From the NCBI GenBank assembly GCA_946811695.1, contig OX328125.1:41687153-41751152 (forward strand): a DNA stretch of 64,000 nucleotides. Reading direction: 5' to 3'. Shown here piece by piece: positions 56,575 through 64,000 of the stretch; the first letter of the stretch is position 1, and every line of letters begins with the position of its first letter. The DNA comes from Gonocerus acuteangulatus. Lineage: Eukaryota; Arthropoda; Insecta; Hemiptera; Coreidae. Position numbers and translations under genes: made by a program. Under the pieces are notes generated by a model. It was not told the origin of the DNA, made no database searches, and saw only the letters and a list, made by a program, of their open reading frames with translations.

Positions 56575-57718
56575 GAGTCGGGAATTCCACCTCTGAGCTA
56601 TCGGAGGCAGAAACTGGCTGCAAAATACATTGCCAAAATTTACAATTCTCCTAGACACCCGTGTTACCCATACATCTTTAATCCCAAGTTTATCGACAAA
56701 TATGACCGCGCCTCATCTGGAACTTTTCCTCTAGCACTCCGTATGACTTGTGAAGTACAGCTCATCTCCTCCGCACAAGCACAACAGAAAGAAGCTTCAA
56801 CAAATTCCTCCCCTTGGACCTTCACACCACCCGAACGCCACTTCTTGGCCGTAAACAAGAATTCTATGACAGACATCGAGCTGAGTTCCTATCTGCGCGA
56901 GTTCTTGGGTAGTATCGCAGAGAGAAGGGTTTACTACACCGATGGTTCCAAGATAGAACCTCCAATTTTCTGCGCGGTGATCGATTCTGACATAGTTTTT
57001 ATGTTTAAACTCTGCCCCCAATGCAATATCTTCACTGCTGAACTATTTGCAATCGCCACGGCTTTGCAGCTAGCTCAGGAAGCCCCGAAGAAGAACATCA
57101 TAGTATGCACCGACTCAAGAAGTGCTCTCGAAAAGGTTGAAGACATCTTTACTGAAAACTCCCTTGTATAGCAGAGCCCTCAGAGACAGTGGAAAAGCTG
57201 TCCATCTAATGTGAATTCCTGGCCACCGTGGGATTCCTGGTAATGAAAAAGCTGATCAAGCCGCTCGGGCTGCACACAGTTTGAGCGACATTACCAGGGT
57301 TCCTTTATCTGGCAGGGAACTAGTAGCGCCAGCAATATGCAAGATCGAAGAAGGATGGAGAAACACGTGGCTGGATTGCGGAGAACAAAAACTTAAGCAA
57401 GTCAAGCACGACTTGAGAGCCTGGTCCTCCTCAAACAGAATATCAAGAAGAGAGGAGGTTGTCCTAGCTCGGCTCAGACTTGGCCACTCCAGATTGACTC
57501 ATGGGTACTTGATGTCCAGAGGAATCCCACCTGTCTGCGGAAGATGCCATCAGCTGATTTCTGTGAAACATATTTTCGAGGACTGCTCTCGCTATAGGCT
57601 GCTGCTCCAACAGTTGGGTTTACCAAGGAACTTGACAGAGGCTCTGCGGGACGATGGCAAAGCAGTTGACCTAGTTGTGGAATTCTTAAAAAAGGCGCAA
57701 CTATATCTCATGATATAA
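56575..57718 (+). pseudogene. I-like LINE ORF2 C-terminus (RNase H), frameshifted
   Basis: The first frame includes SGIPPLSYRRQKLAAKYIAK, LALRMTCEVQ, ERRVYYTDGSKIEPP, FTAELFAIATALQLAQEAPK and NIIVCTDSRSALEKVEDIF, covering the RNase H Asp (YTDGS), Glu (AEL) and Asp (TDS) motifs. It is broken near 57170. After the shift come PGHRGIPGNEKADQAARAA-like residues, then VVLARLRLGHSRLTHGYLMS and CGRCHQLISVKHIFEDC, ending FLKKAQLYLMI at 57718. Same architecture as the LINE at 42643 but a distinct, older family. Confidence 0.87.
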
Positions 57719-58535
57719 AATAATAATTTAATAATAAATAAATATATGTATGTATACGTGCACGGGTATATACACATGTGCGTGTACGTATGTATGTATA
57801 TATGTGGGTGTATGATTGTATGAACGTGGGCGTATGTGTATATACGTGTGCTAGTTTAATTTAGAATTGGCATTATTATAAATTTTGCTATGTAGTATAG
57901 TTTTAGTATTAATATTGCTTACATTAGCATTATTTTTAGTACAAATAGTTGTATTAGTTATGTTTAGTTTTTATTAGTTACTTAGTTTGTACAAAAAAAT
58001 TGATATATAAAAAATTACAAAAAGAGGAAAAAACATATATACATAAAAAAAAATGTATGTATTAAAAAAGATAACAAATAAAATTATACATAAAGGGGGA
58101 AAAAATAAAAAAAAATAAAAAAAAAATAAAAAAAATAAAATAAAAAAAATAAAAATTAAAAATAATAAAATAAATTAAAAAAAATATAAAAAATAAATAA
58201 ATAATAAACTATACAAGAGGGGGAAAAATAAATAAGTAAATATTAATATCGTTATGTAGTCTATTATTTGTATTGATAGTGCTATAGTGTATATTAGTAT
58301 TACTTTTAATACAAATAGTTCCATTACCTAGTAAGTTAGTAGTAAGCAACGATATTAGTTAAAAAAGAAAATTGAATACAAGTTATCAAAATAACAGTTC
58401 ATTGTCATGCACTGTCCTAAACACAAAATTACTAACCCTTTCACGACATATACACGACTCTCTAACATTACACTTCAGGGCGGTGAGGACCTAGATGTTT
58501 TTTGCCCTTAAACACCCAATCCATCCATCCATCCT
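57719..58535 (+). mobile_element. 3' UTR and tail of the I-like LINE at 56575
   Basis: Contains alternating TATGTATGTG-like sequence, an extremely A-rich stretch (58020-58225), and a terminal part GGGCGGTGAGGACCTAGATG, TTTTTTGCCCTTAAACACCC, AATCC(ATCC)n. The GATGTTTTTTGCCCTTAAA and ATCC ending resembles LINE 3' ends of the I/R1 groups. The A-rich part could be an internal expansion. Confidence 0.6.
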
Positions 58536-59595
58536 TACACCTGACGTGCTGGGGTGAAACGGACTCCGGATTCGGATTCAGCGCGTCGAAATACATAATA
58601 ATATATGTATGGTGTCTTTGGAAAATACCACTTTTTTTATTTTGTGTGCCTGTGTAATAAACTGATATTTCGAATGTCATGTTTTCCTTAATTTAGGTAT
58701 TTCTTTTCGTTATAAGAATAAGATTAGTTTTAAATAATAAACGGATCATTAAAAGCAACCTTCGAATGGTTATTATTGTACCAAATGTTAAAGAATAAAT
58801 TATAAATTAATATCTAACGCTTTAACAGAAACCTAATTCATATTCCATCAAGTTAAGCCCAAGGCACCAAAGCTACAAAGGAAGACTTCCCATGAAAATC
58901 TTTGATCCTTGTTGAACCACGAAAACCCTATTAACCTCAAGACTTCCTTCCAACCACAACCTCGCTAAGCATAACAATCGCCCCGAGTTTAAGATAACCC
59001 ATCGTAATGTCCATTAATCAATAATGATTTCTCTACCTTTTGCCAGTTTTGTGTATCCTCGCTTTCGATTAGGCCATTTTGTTTTTTACATTGTAGGCAA
59101 TACTATGATTTTAGGGTCTTTTCTCTTAACTTTTCATATGATGAAATCCTAAGACGCATTTCGGAAGCGCTAAATAAAATAAAATATAAATATATTTTAT
59201 TACATATCACGAAAACTGTTGGGAAATCTGAATAATTGGAATAATATCATTCGAAAGCTTAATAAATGTTCTACTAAGAAAAAGGTATATCTAGTACCTC
59301 ACGATTATCTGTATTTTCCACTAGGATTTTTTATTACATTCAACGTTTATTTAACATCTGCACAAATAATCAAGTACATTGGTTAATCATGATAATTAAA
59401 GACATTTTTATGATTCCACATAATGACATTAAAGTAAAAATAATTCCACTAGGAGGGTATTAAATTTGTTGTTTGGAGAAATAATAATATTTACCACAAT
59501 TTTTTAGTTCTCGATCAATTTGCTTACAATAACTAATTTGCTTATTAACTAGCACGTTTACCTAACTAATATCACTTTAATTTATGTGAAGTACG
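58536..59595. other. Unassigned AT-rich DNA
   Basis: No feature recognised, apart from a weak echo of the Helentron module (ATATCACGAAAACTGTTGGG, TTCGAAAGCTTAATAAATGT) at 59205-59270. Confidence 0.45.
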
Positions 59596-59697
59596 TTGGT
59601 TCCATTCCCACTGGGTTTGGTGGCTGGGTTTGTTAACATATAGATAACCCGTCCTAAAATTCTCAGTTAATTATAAATGGACGTTAAAATTTAAATA
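59596..59697 (+). mobile_element. SINE, 5'-truncated (family of 20800)
   Basis: Retains GGTTCCATTCCCACTGGG (B-box end), GTTAACATATAGATAACCCG and TCCTAAAATTCTCAGTTAAT, AATGGACGTTAAAATTTAAA. Part of the body between is deleted. Confidence 0.75.
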
Positions 59698-60819
59698 AAT
59701 TATGTGAAGTACAACCAAAAATAGATTCCATTTTTTAGAATCCTAATCCGTTAGACAAATCTACTTCAAACCCTTAGAAAATAGTACCGTTTAAATGCTT
59801 ATTTTATTTTGAAAACGAACTTCAACTATTCGAATTCAACCAAAATATTTAAAATTTTCGTGTTAGAATAATTATCAGCTGCCGGAATAACCACCGTTGA
59901 CTTTTATGTTAATAATGGACGTAAATAATTTAATTTTATTTTATTTTCAGGTGTCAGGTTCATTTATTTATTTATTAAGATTTTCGCAAATTTTGGCGAT
60001 TTACTCTTCCAATTTATCATACAGTAATATTACAAAAACACAGGTTCATTTACACCTAGGGAATAAATAATATCATTAAATAAACAGAATATTTATATAA
60101 TGTGGCAGAAGATCAAATATAAATAACTACACCCCTTTGACCTTCTTCCAAATTATATACATTTAGAAAAATAGGGCCACCTTTTTATAATAATAAACAG
60201 AATGTACATATATGCGGTAAAATCCAATTTCCAAAGAGTCCCACTTTTCTTGAATATTAATAAAAAATAGTTTTCCGTCAACAATAAATCGTCCAAAAGA
60301 AAAATAAATTTGTACAAATCTGAGTGAGATAAATTATCATGATGGCAGCTTGCCAGAAAGCTGCGGTTCCTCTGAATAGGAAAAAAGCAAAATAGAAACA
60401 GATAAAGTATTGAATCAACCTAAAAGGACTAGTACAGAATAAACAAGGTTTCAAGAGAAACAACTTTGGAATATTTGTTTTACAGAAATAAGAGGAATAA
60501 TACAATTTTATTAATGCAAAAAATACAATTGAGGGTTATTAGATTTGGAATAAAAAATAATCTAATTAGAATAAAAATACATCCGATTAGAATGCTGAAA
60601 TAAGTCTAGTACATCTTCATTTATAAATGTCTTACATTTTAATTATAACACAATTTTATTTATTTATTTGTAGGAGCTTCTAAAAAAAATATACATAAAA
60701 AAATTTACGTGGAATGTAAAGAATTGAAAATAACATGCAATATTAATTCTTTTTGAAGAAAAATAACTGACAATTATTTATTACTATGCGCTGCGTAGCA
60801 GTAAGTTAATTAATTATAT
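59698..60819. other. Unassigned AT-rich DNA, possible LINE 3' fragment
   Basis: At 59950-60060 the minus strand reads as a LINE-like 3' end (GTAAATCGCCAAAATTTGCG, AAAATCTTAATAAATAAATA). No other feature. Confidence 0.4.
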
Positions 60820-60893
60820 ATTTATTTAAATTTTAACGTCCACCTCAACACGACAAAGATTTATGGGACGAGTTTTCTACAGGTTACCATCCT
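60820..60893 (-). mobile_element. SINE tail fragment (family of 20800)
   Basis: Minus strand: GGTAACCTGTAGAAAACTCG, TCCCATAAATCTTTGTCGTG, TGGACGTTAAAATTTAAAT. Only core and tail remain. Confidence 0.7.
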
Positions 60894-60921
60894 TAAGATA
60901 ATTATAAGTTAATTTTAAAAA

Positions 60922-61285
60922 AATCCATTTCTCAGGCACTGCGTCATCATAGCGCGTTTCCGTTCATATCTCTTGTACCATTAGTAAACAAATTATTGAA
61001 AGTTTTGATCTTGATTCTAGTTAAAAATTATAAAATAAAATCTCAAACAATTGGAATATTCAAGGCGCCACAAAAGAAAACTCAGAGTATTCTAAGCGGA
61101 AATGACTCCCCCCCCCCCCCCCACCTTCTGAACGTTCGATCCAGGAAAACACTATTACCAACGTGTTTCTCATTTCCTTACCTTGTTTTACTAAAATACT
61201 CATTTTACTGTTAAATTCAATTTAAAACAAAAACAACAAATTAAGTTAGTTAAGTAGATTTCCTGCGAGTGAGACTTTTGAAAAA
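60922..61285. repeat. Two outward-facing Helentron 3'-end relicts
   Basis: At 60922-60985 the minus-oriented end reads AAAAAATCC, TCAGGCACTGCGTCATCATA, GCGCGTTTCCGTTCATATCT. At 61255-61285 a plus-oriented end reads AGATTTCCTGCGAGTGAGAC before TTTTG. Neither has a 5' terminus nearby. Confidence 0.5.
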
Positions 61286-61352
61286 GAAAAGCATAATTTT
61301 TCTTTACCCTAAATAGTCATCGTTGCTCTTGTCCGGTTAGAAAAAACTAAAA

Positions 61353-62031
61353 CGTAAAATGGGGTCACTTAATACAGTGTGGTGAAATTGGTACAAACCT
61401 ATACAGCTTGTATATGCTTATATAATTGTCTGAGAGCGAACAGACAAATATATAGGTAAATATTTGTCTGTTCGCACTCTGTAGGCAAAGTTCAACCCTT
61501 TGGTACAAACCTATACAGCTTGTATATGCTTATATAATTGTCTGAGAGGGAACAGACAAATATATAGGTAAATATTTGTCTGTTCGCACTCTGTAGGCAA
61601 TGTTCAACCCTTTGGTACAAACCTATACAGCTTGTATATGCTTATATAATTGTCTGAGAGGGAACAGACAAATATATAGGTAAATATTTGTCTGTTCGCA
61701 CTCTGTAGGCAAAGTTCAACCCTTTGGTACAAACCTATACAGCTTGTATATGCTTATATAATTGTCTGAGAGGGAACAGACAAATATATAGGTAAATATT
61801 TGTCTGTTCGCACTCTGTAGGCAATGTTCAACCCTTTGGTACAAACCTATACAGCTTGTATATGCTTATATAATTGTCTGAGAGGGAACAGACAAATATA
61901 TAGGTAAATATTTGTCTGTTCGCACTCTGTAGGCAAAGTTCAACCCTTTGGTATCAGCTAAATGAAAATATCCTAGCAGTATAGGTTTGGGCCAATTTCA
62001 CCACACTGTACTCATATTTCCCCATTTTACG
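61353..62031. mobile_element. Inverted-repeat element filled with a 112-bp satellite
   Basis: Ends CGTAAAATGGGG, 11-12 variable bases, ACAGTGTGGTGAAATTGG are inverted copies (61353-61391 and 61993-62031). Between them five units start at 61391, 61503, 61615, 61727 and 61839, an exact 112-base period. Each unit contains the palindrome AACAGACAAATAT...ATATTTGTCTGTT. TA|CAGTGTGGTG with CACCACACTG|TA would also fit a Tc1/mariner-type end with TA duplication. Confidence 0.88.
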
Positions 62032-63183
62032 GTACATTTTGGCCCTAGATAAACACTGTTAATAAATTGAGTATGAAAGACATGCAAAATAAAATAGCCA
62101 TGTATTCATTATAAAATGGATAAATTAAAATATCATTTTCGAAATATCTAGGAACTTTCAGGTAAAACTTTACTCTACATGCTGCACAGTGGTGACGAAA
62201 GCCCTTTTTGGGTAAAAAACCTGTAGGTACTTGATTCTAACTGATTTATGGTTGAAGTATTTTGTTTTGTACTAAGTCAGATGGGACCACTGCCAATTCG
62301 AAAGAGTAATTATTCTAGAAGATAAACGTGTTTTGTATTAAGAAAAGTATTCAATTTAAAAAATTAAGGATTTCAATAATTATTAAAGCTAATTATTATA
62401 ATTATAAATTATTTCTAATTGTTATAAATAATTATTTATAATAGTTATAAATAAGCATTCAATTTTTGTAAGTAAAGTATTGTGGATTAGTGTAGTAGTC
62501 TACAAAGGGGGTTGTTAAGAGTTGTGGATATGGGCCACAAAAATTGGTGAGGTATGGCATTGTTTTTGCGGAGGGCATCCCTTGATTCTCTCCCCCACTA
62601 TTGACCCGGCTAGGAACTTAGCACGTATCTTTGGAAAACTTGGCTTGTATTTTATCTTATCGGTAAATTCGAGAAGTTACTCATCTGGTTATCTTTCAGC
62701 CAAATAGGTAGGGAACTTTCGTATGTAGGGTTTTATATGTTAAGAAAAAAAAAAAACTTATTTTTTTATTTGCTCTTTTTAATATAATTAAATGTTAATT
62801 ATCTGCTTGTGTGATTTTATTTTTTTGGAATAGTAAAGTAAATGATCCTTAATATATTAAAAAGTTTAATTAAATTAAGTGGGATGATTCCTCATTACTT
62901 ATCATTCTAATTAGATGCCTCATATAAATAAAATAAGTTTATTAAGAACGCAGGTGTATAATTCCCTTGTTCCCATGTATAAAATAAAATTTAGTGTTAT
63001 GTTAAATGTTTTTTATTTTGTAATATTAATTTTCTTTATTAAAAAAGAATCCACCATGAACCAGATGCGCCTAGTGTGTAAAAGTTCTGTAGCAGGAATA
63101 TAAAATATCACTTTAATGTTCAAAATTAAATTTATTTCATGAAAGAGTGTTTACATTATTGTCTTCCTTGCCAAAAGAAAGAC
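62032..63183. other. Unassigned very AT-rich DNA
   Basis: Short palindromic AT repeats at 62375-62450 (ATAATTATAAATTATTTCTA, ATAAATAATTATTTATAATA). Small frames only. Confidence 0.5.
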
Positions 63184-63197
63184 AATTAAGAAATAAC

Positions 63198-63327
63198 GTC
63201 GGGCGTGGTCAGTACCTGAATGGGTGACCGACCACGTGCTGTTGGCATTATAAAAAGGGTGGCAACCTATAGATAGCCCGGCGCTAATGGCCAAGATGTA
63301 GATGCGCCGTAAAAAAAAATAAAAAAA
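63198..63327 (+). mobile_element. 5S-derived SINE, 5'-truncated with duplication
   Basis: Starts inside the 5S head at GTCGGGCGTGGTCAGTACCT, then GAATGGGTGACCGACCACGT, core GGCAACCTATAGATAGCCCG, tail CTAATGGCCAAGATGTAGAT, GCGCCGT and A-rich end. A 14-bp duplication AATTAAGAAATAAC lies at 63184-63197 and 63328-63341. The truncation removes the front of the pol III promoter. Confidence 0.93.
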
Positions 63328-63341
63328 AATTAAGAAATAAC

Positions 63342-64000
63342 AGCCGGGGTTCGGTCATAACATTTGATAAAACTTTATTTTAAAATAAAAATGTATTTCC
63401 TCGCTGGTTGAGCTCCAATATCAATGATATTCTTTAAAAGATCTAATTTTCTTTCTGTGCCAGATGTGTTCGATATCGATTCGAAGCGGCACATTTTTGC
63501 GTATTGTATGCAATATTCTCACAATTGCGTATCGAATCTATATATATTTGTTTTGCAAGAACTAAACCTGTAAAGTAATACTGGTTTAATATCCTTTACA
63601 TTCCAAAATACAGCCTAAAGTGAACATAACGTTATGTAATTGAATTTATTTGAAGCAGGAACACTAACTGATCAACTTGCGATTTTTTAATATGTCTAGC
63701 ATTTTAGTTCGAGCCTATCCAGCAGCCTTCGTGTGAATCAGACGAACATTCAACTGCCGCCAGTTTAAATAAAAATCTAAATCTATTAACTCTGCCAGGA
63801 GTTTTTGATTTGTTGGCGTAATAATGTTGCGAAAATATCATACGTAACCAACGCCCATCACTATTTAGATGCGACAGTTACTACCCTCCCAAACACACAT
63901 ATACATCGAACTAAACATAATATTAGACTTTCACCAACTTATATAGCATGGACTGTTCACAATGTAAAACGACATTTAACGGTCAATTTTTAAAAAGTCA
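63342..64000. other. Unassigned AT-rich DNA to the window end
   Basis: A 62-codon frame at 63805-63993 has no recognised motif. Confidence 0.5.

Noticed and set aside
44905..60060. Two LINE-like 3' ends on the minus strand (44905-44960 and 59950-60060)
   Set aside because: The likeness to each other (TTTTCGCAA, GCGA-T-TACTC) is short and no coding part is attached; kept only as notes in the unassigned stretches.
61353..62031. CRISPR-like array because of regular palindromic units
   Set aside because: Units are head-to-tail 112-bp repeats without unique spacers, in a eukaryotic, TIR-flanked context.

Overview
This is AT-rich, repeat-saturated DNA from an animal nuclear genome, almost certainly an arthropod. 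The one recognisable host exon, on the minus strand at 23791-23855, matches the start of arthropod (Drosophila-type) calcium/calmodulin-dependent protein kinase II and ends in a clean GTGAGT donor. It sits in a GC-richer island (about 23430-24130) that looks like the gene's 5' end. Positions 1-23790 are therefore most simply the large first intron of CaMKII, and 24130-64000 is upstream intergenic DNA. No second CaMKII exon was recognised. The repeat style would fit a crustacean such as a copepod, but that is only a guess. There is no prokaryotic operon, CRISPR array or intact transposase.

Almost everything else is transposon-derived. (1) A non-autonomous Helentron (Helitron2/DINE-like) family has complete copies at 35914-37811, 42146-44849 and 50437-52207 and many relicts. 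It has an 11-bp-stem hairpin at the 5' end, asymmetric terminal inverted repeats (TTAGCGCGGTTCC), a TA microsatellite, 350-bp internal repeats and a CGCAGTTCCTGCG hairpin at the 3' end. (2) Canonical non-autonomous Helitrons lie at 14003-15327 and 25149-26302, with a candidate at 31805-35003. (3) SINEs with a 5S rRNA head or with either of two tRNA-like heads exchange central and tail modules. (4) LINE fossils belong to the RTE-like, I-like (RNase H) and R2-like (restriction-like endonuclease) groups. (5) A Penelope-like element with a GIY-YIG endonuclease has inverted arms and a 12-bp target duplication (28014-29664). (6) There are two mariner fossils, one containing both a SINE and a hAT MITE. 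(7) There are large foldback elements, MITEs, tandem repeats and a 112-bp satellite enclosed in terminal inverted repeats.

Layout: 1-6200, 5S SINE, dispersed repeats and a 2.8-kb foldback; 6200-13400, sparse relicts and a degenerate tandem block; 13400-22200, a Helitron, Helentron relicts and the mariner fossils; 22200-24130, the CaMKII 5' end; 24130-35000, Helitrons, the Penelope element and a 5S SINE; 35000-44850, two Helentrons, a foldback and an I-like LINE; 44850-50250, mostly unassigned; 50250-58540, an RTE-like LINE split by a Helentron that itself carries a SINE, then R2-like and I-like fossils; 58540-64000, SINE pieces, the satellite element and a final 5S SINE.

The nested insertions give a relative chronology and, at several points, define element boundaries to the base. 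All calls rest on reading the sequence and remembered family features; no alignment or database search was run.
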